Assembly: GCA_009781635.1 (NCBI GenBank)
Contig: WQXU01000015.1
Coordinates: 1-61,147 of the forward strand
Source of the DNA: Treponema sp.
GTDB taxonomy: Bacteria; Spirochaetota; Spirochaetia; Treponematales; Breznakiellaceae
Direction of reading: 5' to 3'
Length of the DNA stretch: 61,147 nt
The translations under genes and the position numbers were made by a program. Below are positions 54,240 through 61,147 of this stretch, piece by piece; position 1 is the first letter of the stretch; each line of letters begins with the position of its first letter. Under the pieces are notes generated by a model. The model worked only from the letters and a program-made list of their open reading frames with translations. It was not told the DNA's origin and searched no databases.

Positions 54240-54995
54240 ATGAAAAAACTGATTTTAATCCCTGTATTATTTTTTACAGCCTCATTTATTTTTGCGCAGA
54301 ATCCGCAGGCTGTTATCAGGGAATTGACGGGAACAGTAGAAATTAAACAGGGTAGCTCCGCTGACTGGGTTCCGGCAAGGGTAGGCGATGTCATTGAAAG
54401 GTCTGCAGTCGTATCTACAAGCTTTCGCAGCATGGCTGTCCTTGCAGTGGGAAGCTCCACTTTAACGGTGCGCCCTCTTACACGTTTAAGCCTTGACGAA
54501 CTGATTTCTGTAAACGAAACGGAAACCATAAACATAAATCTGAACACAGGCAGGATAAGAGCGGATGTAAGCCCGCCTGCGGGAGGAAGAACAAATTTTA
54601 CCGTTCAATCTCCTTCGGCCACAGCTTCTGTTCGCGGGACATCCTTTGAAATGGATACCGTAAGCATTCAGGTTATTACAGGAGCTGTAAGTTTTGTGCC
54701 TTCGGGAAGTGTTAGCGCCCGTCCTGTAACGGTAAGCGCAGGACAGGAAACCTGGGTAAATACAGACACAGGCGGCGTAGTATCTACGATGGCTGCTGCG
54801 GAAGTTACCCATTCTCTTCCGCCTCTGCCCGGACAAAGCGCAGGAACAATCCCTGAAGTAGGCTCGCATCCTGAGACCACTACAGGAACACTAACAATAG
54901 GTGTGCAGCATACAGGATCGCTTGGTGTAAGCGTACAGCCTGGCGGCACTGTCAATGTTCATATAACGCCAGTAGTTGGCAATTCAAATAATTAA
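54240..54995 (+). CDS. Secreted FecR-domain protein
   Basis: This 251-aa protein has a signal peptide (residues 1-20, ending FIFAQ) and a FecR domain: AVIRELTGTVEIKQGSSADW, then ARVGDVIERSAVVSTS, STLTVRPLTRLSLDEL and a C-terminal strand TASVRGTSFEMD. There is no membrane helix or sigma-factor gene, so it is not a classical FecR anti-sigma protein but a secreted relative of unknown task. A Gly/Thr/Pro-rich tail follows. GGGAGGAAAAAGG precedes the ATG. Confidence 0.85.
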   Translation: MKKLILIPVLFFTASFIFAQNPQAVIRELTGTVEIKQGSSADWVPARVGDVIERSAVVSTSFRSMAVLAVGSSTLTVRPLTRLSLDELISVNETETININLNTGRIRADVSPPAGGRTNFTVQSPSATASVRGTSFEMDTVSIQVITGAVSFVPSGSVSARPVTVSAGQETWVNTDTGGVVSTMAAAEVTHSLPPLPGQSAGTIPEVGSHPETTTGTLTIGVQHTGSLGVSVQPGGTVNVHITPVVGNSNN

Positions 54996-55009
54996 AGAGG
55001 TAAGTAAAC

Positions 55010-58000
55010 ATGAAAACAATTAATTTCTTAGTAAAGACAGCGGCAATTATTTTTATTGCCCTAATGCTGCCTGTATCTTGTCAGATGAGCGATCTGTATG
55101 ACAGAGGAACCGTTGCAATAACCCTTCCCGGCGGCAGTTCTGCAGCCCGTAGTATTACAGGAAGTAATTTAAACGACATATTAAACACACTAAAATATGA
55201 TATTGTCGCAACAGGACCGGGTGCTACAGAAACAAGATTTGATGTCGCAGCAAATTCAACCGTTACTTTAGCGCTTGCTCCGGGGTTGTGGACAGTTACT
55301 GTAACAGCAAAGACGGCAGATGGCAAGGTAATCGGAGAAGGTACTGGTTCAGCGACTGTAGAAATTGGCAAACATGTCAATTTATCGATTACAGTTCCGA
55401 TAAACCCTGACCCAGGAGGCGGCGAAGATGGGGATGGTAATATTGGAGCAACGCTGACTCTTACAGGACAGGTGTATGCAGACGGTCTCTACACAGAACA
55501 ATTTACTCCCGGTAATCAGATACCGGTTAACAGTGAATTGGGAGGAACAGGCTCAATATCAGCAAGCGGGCAATTAAGCTTTACCATAGGAACGCCTGAT
55601 GATACAGAACCGCTTGCGAGTATGTTTAACTACGATGAGATATATACATTTACATTATCTGATAGTAATGTAAATGCAGCCATTCTTAATGAACTGATTT
55701 TTTACTCCTTCCTGAATAATGAAGAAAAAATAAAAATTACCAGACACAGAAGCTCAGTGATAGATTCGGTGCGTATCTTTGAGCATGTAATTTATTTTTA
55801 TGTAGATAAAGATGTTACAATTACTGCTCCTGCCGTTAATGATGTTTTTACTGATGAAGATGGTTATCCTTTTTATTTAATGGCTAATGCTATTAATCTG
55901 GAATTAAAAGCTGGTTGGAATGCCGTACATGAAATATCTGGAGAAAATTTTTCTGATGAAGATGGTAATCCAGTCACCGGAGGCCCTCCTCCCGTAGTAA
56001 TTCGCAGTGTTACAGTAGCAGACCCCGCAAATGTAAATTGGGCGATTGGATATTTTGAAGGTGATAACGGCGGAGATGGTACTGAACCAAAAGAAATTAG
56101 GTTTGAAGCAGAATTTCCTGATCGAATACCATTTAACACTCTAATACCTTTAAGAGGTACATTGTTTGAAGGCGATATGCCTATTCCTGACTCTGGCTCT
56201 AAAGTTGAATGGAGAATAGAAAATGATACTGACTTGGCGCAAATAGATTATATTAATGGTGAATACTATCTTTATGTTACAGGATGGGTGGATTATCTTA
56301 CATTATTCGCCAGATACCAAGATCAAGAATGGGATTTTCCCTTACATGTTACCACTTATGATAAGGAAAATAACAAACTTCATCTTATTGCTTATAAATT
56401 TCAAGATGAAAACGGTAATCCCGCAGAAGCATGGCAGTCTATGGATTCATTAAGGGTAAATGATTATGATCTAACTCTCAAACAAAATACAGTCTACGAA
56501 GTAAGGCTTCAAGGTACTTTAGATAAACCTGTAGATAATCTTTCAGCCCGATTTTGTTATTGGAATGATGAAGAAAATGTATGGTACCGATTGATAGATT
56601 TTGCATTTGTTTATTATACCAAACACGGAGTAACTGAAGACACATTTGATATAACTTTACAAATATTAACAAATGATGATCCGTATTTATTAAGACCATT
56701 TCAGCCTCTTGCTCAGATAGAAGTATACAGCAACACAAGAGATTATGATTGGAATCATGGTGAAGATTACGTTAATGGTCCGATTGGTGATAATGATGTA
56801 GGAAGAATAATGGCAACAATCGAGAATTTAAATGTGACAATTACTGAAAAAACTGATTTTAATTATTGGCCCCCATTTGGAACAATCGCTCTTTATGAAG
56901 ACAAATGGTTTGATGCTTCTATTTTGACACCCTATGAAGTTAAATGGTATGGATTTGAGGTAAGAAACGGAGAAAATTATTATGTATGGTGGAATGACTT
57001 TTATAAAGGTGATGGCAGTAAATTATTGGACATAATAGTTAATATTTACGATGATGACAGAGAAGAGATTCGTACTAGTCAGTGGGATGAGGAGTATGGT
57101 GGGATAGATTCTGCCTGGGATGAACCAATAGTAATTACGGCGGATTATGACGGATTTGTTTACATCCGTGCTACTCCGTGGGAAGAATCTTATACTGGTA
57201 TTGGTACTTATGGCATTGCTTACAATACAACAGGCGAAAGACCAGTTGTTAAAGGCGGCGGCAGCGATATACAACCGCAAACGATTTTTGACATGCATGA
57301 GTTAAGTGTAGAAGAGGCGCAAGAGTATTTTAAAGGTCTTAACAACAGAGGTCAAATAATTGTCGGGTCAGATCCAGCGGGTCGTCATGTGATATACGTT
57401 ACTAATTGGGGAGATCAAGGTGAAGGCGCTGGAGGTGGAGGTTATCACGATTCGATATATTATCCATGGGCTCCCTTAACAGTTTTTCGTCCAGAATGGG
57501 GGGGACAGGCAGGCGATATTTTAATGATAACAGGACACCTTGAAATTGAAGGTGTGACTTATCCCATCACCAATGTTGGTGTAATGGGACTTTATCAAGC
57601 AGCTCCTGCCGGGCTGCCGACTTCGATGGTTTCAACAGTTTATAGGATTGACAATCAATCTACCTTAATGGCTACATATTTTGATGTATATCATACCTTA
57701 ACAGAAGTTGAAGCTAATAACGAAATTCAAATTCGCTGGAATTTCTATGCGAATGGGGAATTAGGGCAGAACAGTTCTATTTGGACTCCCGCTCAAGGTC
57801 AGGATTTTAGCAATAAGTTCACTTTAGTGATTACTGATGTAAAAATATTACGTCATAATGGGACACCGCCAAGTGGAGGTATAACCTTAACTCAAAGTAG
57901 TCCTTCGGCGATGGTTAATGTTACTGAAGGGCCGAGCGGTCGAGTTGCTGTTACAGTGACGGCACCTTCAACAAGGAGCGTTACTCTACAAGGTACACAA

Positions 58001-58180
58001 GGTATATCAGACGCTGATGATCCGGCTTTATACGATGAGGCTGGCACACGAATCGCATTTAAAAATTTTAATGAATATAACTTTACATACAATATCCCTG
58101 CTGGACAGACACAGACTGTATATGCCGGAACAGGTGGAAATGTGGCAAGAAGCTATGTAATTACCGCTATTTTTAATTAA
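55010..58180 (+). CDS. Giant surface lipoprotein of unknown function
   Basis: This 1056-aa protein has a lipoprotein signal ending in LPVSC, so it is lipid-anchored in the envelope, probably at the surface. Residues about 30-135 form an immunoglobulin-like domain (TVAITLPGGSSAARS, LALAPGLWTVTVTAKTADGK). A Gly/Asp-rich linker (GGGEDGDG) leads to a long region of mostly beta-structure with many Asn, Asp, Tyr and Trp, including two EDGxP-type turns, and a final beta-domain. The middle third is visibly richer in AT than the ends, suggesting mosaic origin. It is the last of four cotranscribed envelope genes. I recognise no family. Confidence 0.8.
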   Translation: MKTINFLVKTAAIIFIALMLPVSCQMSDLYDRGTVAITLPGGSSAARSITGSNLNDILNTLKYDIVATGPGATETRFDVAANSTVTLALAPGLWTVTVTAKTADGKVIGEGTGSATVEIGKHVNLSITVPINPDPGGGEDGDGNIGATLTLTGQVYADGLYTEQFTPGNQIPVNSELGGTGSISASGQLSFTIGTPDDTEPLASMFNYDEIYTFTLSDSNVNAAILNELIFYSFLNNEEKIKITRHRSSVIDSVRIFEHVIYFYVDKDVTITAPAVNDVFTDEDGYPFYLMANAINLELKAGWNAVHEISGENFSDEDGNPVTGGPPPVVIRSVTVADPANVNWAIGYFEGDNGGDGTEPKEIRFEAEFPDRIPFNTLIPLRGTLFEGDMPIPDSGSKVEWRIENDTDLAQIDYINGEYYLYVTGWVDYLTLFARYQDQEWDFPLHVTTYDKENNKLHLIAYKFQDENGNPAEAWQSMDSLRVNDYDLTLKQNTVYEVRLQGTLDKPVDNLSARFCYWNDEENVWYRLIDFAFVYYTKHGVTEDTFDITLQILTNDDPYLLRPFQPLAQIEVYSNTRDYDWNHGEDYVNGPIGDNDVGRIMATIENLNVTITEKTDFNYWPPFGTIALYEDKWFDASILTPYEVKWYGFEVRNGENYYVWWNDFYKGDGSKLLDIIVNIYDDDREEIRTSQWDEEYGGIDSAWDEPIVITADYDGFVYIRATPWEESYTGIGTYGIAYNTTGERPVVKGGGSDIQPQTIFDMHELSVEEAQEYFKGLNNRGQIIVGSDPAGRHVIYVTNWGDQGEGAGGGGYHDSIYYPWAPLTVFRPEWGGQAGDILMITGHLEIEGVTYPITNVGVMGLYQAAPAGLPTSMVSTVYRIDNQSTLMATYFDVYHTLTEVEANNEIQIRWNFYANGELGQNSSIWTPAQGQDFSNKFTLVITDVKILRHNGTPPSGGITLTQSSPSAMVNVTEGPSGRVAVTVTAPSTRSVTLQGTQGISDADDPALYDEAGTRIAFKNFNEYNFTYNIPAGQTQTVYAGTGGNVARSYVITAIFN

Positions 58181-58196
58181 AGATTAGGAGATATAA

Positions 58197-58244
58197 ATGA
58201 TGAAGATAACCAGTATACAGGTAGTACGTTATTTTGAACAGTAA
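58197..58244 (+). pseudogene. 15-codon ORF with strong ribosome site, possible truncated gene
   Basis: Behind TTAGGAGATATAA lies ATGATGAAG and a frame of 15 codons (MMKITSIQVVRYFEQ) ending at TAA. The ribosome site and spacing are as good as those of the operon genes before it. It may be the start of a gene whose body was lost, or a short translated peptide. Confidence 0.3.
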
Positions 58245-58271
58245 AAGTTTATTCAAACAGTCTTAACTAAT

Positions 58272-58310
58272 AGCCTGGCCGCTTTAAAAAAGCAGCCAGG
58301 CTTTTTTTTT
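58272..58310 (+). terminator. Intrinsic terminator of the envelope operon
   Basis: AGCCTGGC (58272-58279) pairs with GCCAGGCT (58295-58302), with a further inner stem GCTTT/AAAGC, and a run of T residues follows to 58310. The 170 nt after it (58311-58481) are AT-rich and hold no gene I can support. Confidence 0.9.
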
Positions 58311-58481
58311 GGGATATATTTGTAGTATAATGTGAAAAAGAAGAGTTAAATATCATTTTTAACAGTTTTTCTCTTATTCATATAAGAGAAATCGATTCAT
58401 TAATATTTAATAATAGTGATTGAAAACAGGTTGATAAAAATTTAGGAATATTATATACATTAAAATTAAGGAATTAATATA

Positions 58482-58934
58482 GTGGAAAATAAAACAGTAT
58501 ATTTAGACACTTGTACTTTTAATAGACCTTTTGACGATCAAACACAAATAAAAATTTCTCTTGAGACTCAAGCTAAACTGTTTATTCAATCGTTAATAAA
58601 AGATAACAAATTAGATATGGTATATTCTTATATTTGCTTTTATGAAAATTATATAAATCCTTTTGAAAATAAAAAATTGACAATATTTGAATTTTCTAAA
58701 TATGCAAAATATACTGTTATTGAAAATAAAGAGATTTTATTAAAATCAAAAGAGATATCTAAAAACGGGATTAAACCAATTGATGCATTGCATTTATCAT
58801 GCGCAATTAATGCCGGGGTAAATTATTTTATAACCGTTGACGATGGTATTTTAAAATATAATACTAATGAAATAAAAATAATTGATCCAATAATGTTTAT
58901 AAAATACTGGGAAACATATGGAGGAAAAAAATGA
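58482..58934 (+). CDS. PIN-domain protein, probable toxin
   Basis: This 150-aa protein starts at a GTG (58482) and has PIN-domain blocks: VYLDTCTFNRPFDD with the first Asp, a helical middle, IKPIDALHLSCAINAG with the second Asp, and NYFITVDDGILKY with the last acidic pair. The Cys after the first Asp and the LDTCxFNRPFDD stretch mark a PIN branch often seen in anaerobes and cyanobacteria. The gene is AT-rich and lies before, not after, its small partner, the reverse of the VapBC order at 675-1300. Confidence 0.8.
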   Translation: MENKTVYLDTCTFNRPFDDQTQIKISLETQAKLFIQSLIKDNKLDMVYSYICFYENYINPFENKKLTIFEFSKYAKYTVIENKEILLKSKEISKNGIKPIDALHLSCAINAGVNYFITVDDGILKYNTNEIKIIDPIMFIKYWETYGGKK

Positions 58935-59140
58935 ATGAAGCTGTATTAATGAAAACAGGAATGAAAGTGTTAATTGAACAACTTGGAAATATAAATGCAG
59001 AAAAATTTGTTTCCATATTGTTGCGTGAACCATTTGATTATACCGAATGGAGAAAAAATAATCTTTGTGTGGGAATGACTATAGAGGAAATAAGTAAAGA
59101 GGCAATGGAAATATATAAACAAGCAAATAGACCTGGCTAA
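58931..59140 (+). CDS. Small partner of the PIN protein, possible antitoxin
   Basis: This 69-aa protein overlaps the PIN gene by 4 nt (ATGA) and has GGAGG upstream, so it is cotranslated. It is acidic-helical: MKTGMKVLIEQLGNINAEKF, then IEEISKEAMEIYKQ near the end. Position and size suggest an antitoxin, but I recognise no antitoxin DNA-binding fold in it. Evidence for the function is context only. Confidence 0.6.
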   Translation: MNEAVLMKTGMKVLIEQLGNINAEKFVSILLREPFDYTEWRKNNLCVGMTIEEISKEAMEIYKQANRPG

Positions 59141-59239
59141 CAATGATAAAATAGCTCCCTTATTTCCAAAAGTTTCCCGGATTTAATTGAAGAAACAAAA
59201 GTTATTTTTGAAACGGTATGGAAAAGATTTTTATGCATA

Positions 59240-59374
59240 AACTACAAACCCCATAATCCTGTTCTGCTGTTGCGCGCTAATTTCTGAATTCTTCTATAAA
59301 CAGGAAAGGGTATCTTGTATAGGCGTGTCAAAATTTAATTTAAATAATCATGCAATATTGCAGATTTAAACATA
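59240..59374. repeat. Diverged intergenic repeat, copy A
   Basis: This stretch after the PIN pair matches 60111-60256 with about three quarters identity by eye: both hold CCTGTT, TGCGCGC, TGAATTCTTC, ATAAACAGGAAAGG, a TATAGG tract and ATAATCATGCAATATTG with TTTAAACATA. The surrounding 59141-59483 holds no gene I can support besides a weak promoter near its end. Confidence 0.75.
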
Positions 59375-59437
59375 ACCGTCAAACCAAGCGGAGAAAACCC
59401 ATCATTTATTTTCCATAAAAATTTTTCAGATGCTGTC

Positions 59438-59467
59438 TTGACTAAGAAAGAATATTAGGAATAAAAT
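59438..59467 (+). promoter_or_regulatory. Promoter of the Phd/RelE pair
   Basis: TTGACT (59438-59443) and TAAAAT (59462-59467) are 18 nt apart. The ATG at 59466 lies inside the -10 box and is therefore not usable; transcription would start near 59474, just before AGAAGGAG and the ATG at 59484. Confidence 0.5.
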
Positions 59468-59483
59468 GAGAGAAGGAGAAGAA

Positions 59484-59774
59484 ATGCCGGTTATATGTCC
59501 TGTAACAGATTTAAAAACCAGGTTGTCAGAGATAACCAGAGTTGTTCACGAAACAGATGAACCAGTTTTTTTAACGAATAAAGGTTATGGAGACATGGTA
59601 GTAATGAGTATGAATAATTGGGAAGAAATGAATTTTGAAAATGAAATATACCAAAAATTAATAGAAGCTCAGGCAGAAGCGCAGTCAAACCCAATGCGTC
59701 TTTCACATGATGAGGTTTTCAAACCCCTGCGTCAGAAAATAAAAAATTATATAAAAACCGCAGAAAATGATTGA
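59484..59774 (+). CDS. Phd/YefM-type antitoxin
   Basis: This 96-aa protein begins MPVICPVTDLKTRLSEITR and continues PVFLTNKGYGDMVVMSMNNW, the beta-hairpin-helix signature of the Phd/YefM antitoxin family. The C-terminal helical half would cover the toxin. The ATG at 59484 is chosen because AGAAGGAG lies 5 nt before it and the alternative at 59466 overlaps the promoter. It overlaps the toxin gene by 8 nt. Confidence 0.88.
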   Translation: MPVICPVTDLKTRLSEITRVVHETDEPVFLTNKGYGDMVVMSMNNWEEMNFENEIYQKLIEAQAEAQSNPMRLSHDEVFKPLRQKIKNYIKTAEND

Positions 59775-60075
59775 AGAAATAAAATATCTTCCCTCGTTCC
59801 AACATGAACTCAATGCAATTGTAGACTATATCTCTATTGTTTTAGAAGCGCCAAGAGCCGCATTAAATCTGATAAATGAACTGGATATTGAAATTAATAA
59901 ACTTAAAACATTTCCAAACGCTCATAGATTATATCGTCCGGTTAAACCAATAAAAACACCATACCGTATATTTACTGTAGGAAATTATCTTGTTTTTTAT
60001 GTAGTACTCGATGAATATATAGAAATTCATCGTATTATATATAAAAAAAGAAATTTATCGCAATTAATAAAATAA
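59767..60075 (+). CDS. RelE/ParE-superfamily toxin
   Basis: This 102-aa protein has the RelE/ParE fold pattern: IKYLPSFQHELNAIVDYISI at the N terminus, LINELDIEINKLKTFPNAHR, then the core strands YRIFTVGNYLVFYVVLDEY and a final IIYKKRNLSQLI with the conserved basic residues. The RelE branch cuts mRNA on the ribosome; the ParE branch poisons gyrase. The length fits both. It overlaps the antitoxin by 8 nt. Confidence 0.85.
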   Translation: MIEEIKYLPSFQHELNAIVDYISIVLEAPRAALNLINELDIEINKLKTFPNAHRLYRPVKPIKTPYRIFTVGNYLVFYVVLDEYIEIHRIIYKKRNLSQLIK

Positions 60076-60110
60076 AATATTTAAAATTCATTTTCTTGAT
60101 AAATCTATAT

Positions 60111-60256
60111 AACTAAAACCTCATATTCCTGTTCCAATGCTGCGCGCTTCTCTTTCATAATTTTTGAATTCTTCCATAAACAGGAAAGGAAATCTTATAT
60201 AGGTGTGTATGTAAATTTATTCTAAATAATCATGCAATATTGTAAATTTAAACATA
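60111..60256. repeat. Diverged intergenic repeat, copy B
   Basis: This is the partner of 59240-59374, located directly after the RelE-type toxin. On the minus strand it can be read as MEEFKNYEREARSIGTGI before a stop, whereas copy A has a stop in the same place, so a relic of a small gene is possible. The rest of 60076-60380 holds only a promoter-like region (TATAGT at 60305-60310) and the inverted repeat at 60345. Confidence 0.75.
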
Positions 60257-60344
60257 GGTTAAAAATATAAAAAAAAATGCCTTTTCAAAAATACTTAATA
60301 GTGGTATAGTAATCATTAAACATGAGTATCATGTTCAACAATAA

Positions 60345-60366
60345 TGTGCGATTATTCCATCGCACA
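60345..60366. promoter_or_regulatory. Perfect inverted repeat before the PD-(D/E)XK-like gene
   Basis: TGTGCGAT (60345-60352) and ATCGCACA (60359-60366) form a perfect 8-bp inverted repeat with a 6-nt loop, 14 nt before the ATG at 60381 and right before the ribosome site AGAGG. It is either an operator for a dimeric regulator or a hairpin that affects translation. A -10-like TATAGT stands at 60305-60310. Confidence 0.55.
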
Positions 60367-60380
60367 ATAAAGAGGTTAAT

Positions 60381-61147
60381 ATGGGAAAAGCGCAAGTACA
60401 ATCAACCACATCAAATAGTCCATATTTTGATCAAATTTGGGCAATATTGCAAGAAACAGCCAAAAGTCAAAAAGAAACAGACCGCAAGATGAAAGAAACA
60501 GCTCAACAGATGAAAGAAACAGACCGCAAGATACAAGAAACAGCCAAAAGTCAAAAAGAAACTGACCGTCAGATACAAGAAACAGCTCAACAGATGAAAG
60601 AAACTGACCGTAAAATGCAAGAAACTGACCGTCTGATACAAGAAACAGCCAAAAGTCAAAAAGAAACAGCTCAACAGATGAAAGAAACTGACCGCAAAAT
60701 GCAAGAAACTGACCGTCAGATGAAGGAAACTGACAGTCAGATAAAGGATATAAATAAACGATTTGGAGAATATTCAAACCGCTTGGGTGAAATTACAGAA
60801 TATATGATTGCGCCTAATCTGATTGAGAAATTCAATGAACTTGGGCATGAATTCCTAAAAGCAAGCAGAAACACCATTGTCTCGGATCATAAAAATAAAA
60901 TATTTTTTGAAATTGATATTTTTTTGGAAAACGGCGATAAGGCAATGCTGGTTGAAATAAAAACCAACCTTACAAGTAAAAACATTGATGCTCACATTAA
61001 ACGGCTTGAAAAAATGCGAAAGTATTCCGATTTACACGGAGATAAAAGATCATTTTTAGGAGCCGTTGCAGGAGTAGTAATTCCGAATAACATAAGAGAA
61101 CAAGCATTGAATGACGGATTTTATGTAATAGAACCTTCCGGAGAAAC
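60381..61147 (+). CDS. PD-(D/E)XK nuclease-like protein with heptad-repeat coiled coil (cut by window edge)
   Basis: The frame starts at ATG 60381 behind AGAGG and stays open to the window end (255 codons, C terminus missing). Residues 24-121 are 14 heptads of the type KETDRKM or QETAKSQ, predicting one long coiled coil. Residues about 130-160 link to a PD-(D/E)XK-like core: FFEIDIFLENGDKAMLVEIK holds the Asp and the E-x-K pair of the active site. Related proteins with this N-terminal repeat and a nuclease-like domain (DUF3782 type) are common in spirochetes and cyanobacteria and are of unknown role. The position next to toxin-antitoxin pairs suggests an accessory island. Confidence 0.8.
   Translation, partial: MGKAQVQSTTSNSPYFDQIWAILQETAKSQKETDRKMKETAQQMKETDRKIQETAKSQKETDRQIQETAQQMKETDRKMQETDRLIQETAKSQKETAQQMKETDRKMQETDRQMKETDSQIKDINKRFGEYSNRLGEITEYMIAPNLIEKFNELGHEFLKASRNTIVSDHKNKIFFEIDIFLENGDKAMLVEIKTNLTSKNIDAHIKRLEKMRKYSDLHGDKRSFLGAVAGVVIPNNIREQALNDGFYVIEPSGE
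60450..60743 (+). repeat. Fourteen 21-nt in-frame repeats
   Basis: The 294 nt are exactly 14 x 21 nt, each encoding one heptad; third-codon changes (CGC/CGT, ACA/ACT) and two unit types (KETDRxx and QETAxxx) show internal shuffling. A fifteenth, decayed unit (KDINKRF) follows. Unit gain or loss would keep the frame. Confidence 0.85.

Noticed and set aside
60376-60777. A 133-codon minus-strand frame with repeated Phe/Leu/Ser motifs.
   Set aside because: It is the antisense shadow of the 21-nt repeats in the plus-strand heptad-repeat gene; the repeats keep the reverse frame open by chance.

Overview
The window reads as a chromosome segment of an acetogenic spirochete, most likely an uncultured gut Treponema. 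This is an inference from three things: a complete CODH/acetyl-CoA synthase operon beside [FeFe]-hydrogenase maturation genes, treponeme-style TPR proteins and outer-membrane beta-barrel proteins without LPS genes, and a moderate-to-low GC content with AT-rich toxin-antitoxin islands. No rRNA or other definitive marker is present, so the genus is not proven.

Layout. 1-1300: the 3' end of a SUMF1/FGE-like gene, a terminator and a VapBC-type toxin-antitoxin pair. 1363-5964: a 1029-aa orphan protein and a receiver-like/HATPase/cNMP-binding signalling protein. 5965-18686 (minus strand): a ten-gene carbon-fixation operon, read from 18686 downward as a homocysteine methyltransferase, a core MetE-like methyltransferase, two CooC/AcsF ATPases, AcsA (CODH), a fused AcsB-AcsD protein, AcsC, the reductive activator RACo and a His-rich nickel/cobalt transporter. 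A divergent DUF3786 gene shares its promoter region. 19546-25902: diguanylate cyclase, pgi and a tight four-gene operon (phosphoesterase, ParB-like, pdxY, M28 peptidase). 26012-30385: two TPR proteins, then an ACT protein and its UPF0210 partner. 30382-38993 (minus): hydF-hydG-hydE followed by a peptide-type ABC importer. 39059-43864: a TPR protein with a decayed ATPase domain, a small NfeD-like protein, a tRNA-Met preceded by two tandem structured repeats, an Omp85-like protein and tRNA-Pro. 43937-50329 (minus): a TolC/adaptor/RND efflux system plus an oxidoreductase. 50401-52465 (minus): a DNA-metabolism gene pair whose radical SAM member carries an in-frame TAA inside its CX3CX2C motif. 52592-58180: a secreted/outer-membrane/FecR/giant-lipoprotein operon. 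58482-61147: AT-rich island with a PIN-toxin pair, a Phd/RelE pair, a diverged intergenic repeat after each, and a PD-(D/E)XK-like protein with 14 perfect-length heptad repeats, cut by the window edge.

How the genes work together. The acs operon encodes the carbonyl branch of the Wood-Ljungdahl pathway plus its metal supply (NicO-like transporter), metal insertion (two CooC-type ATPases) and redox repair (RACo). hydEFG would mature the [FeFe] hydrogenase that feeds reducing power from H2; the hydrogenase itself is not in the window. The methyl branch (formate to methyl-THF) and acsE are not here; instead two zinc-type homocysteine methyltransferases head the operon, suggesting that methyl groups on the corrinoid protein can also be drawn off for methionine.

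The strongest candidates for novelty are the AcsB-AcsD fusion, the tRNA-Met with duplicated hairpin leader, the stop codon inside the radical SAM motif, and a recurring class of SD-less genes whose -10 boxes lie only 6-12 nt before the start codon.
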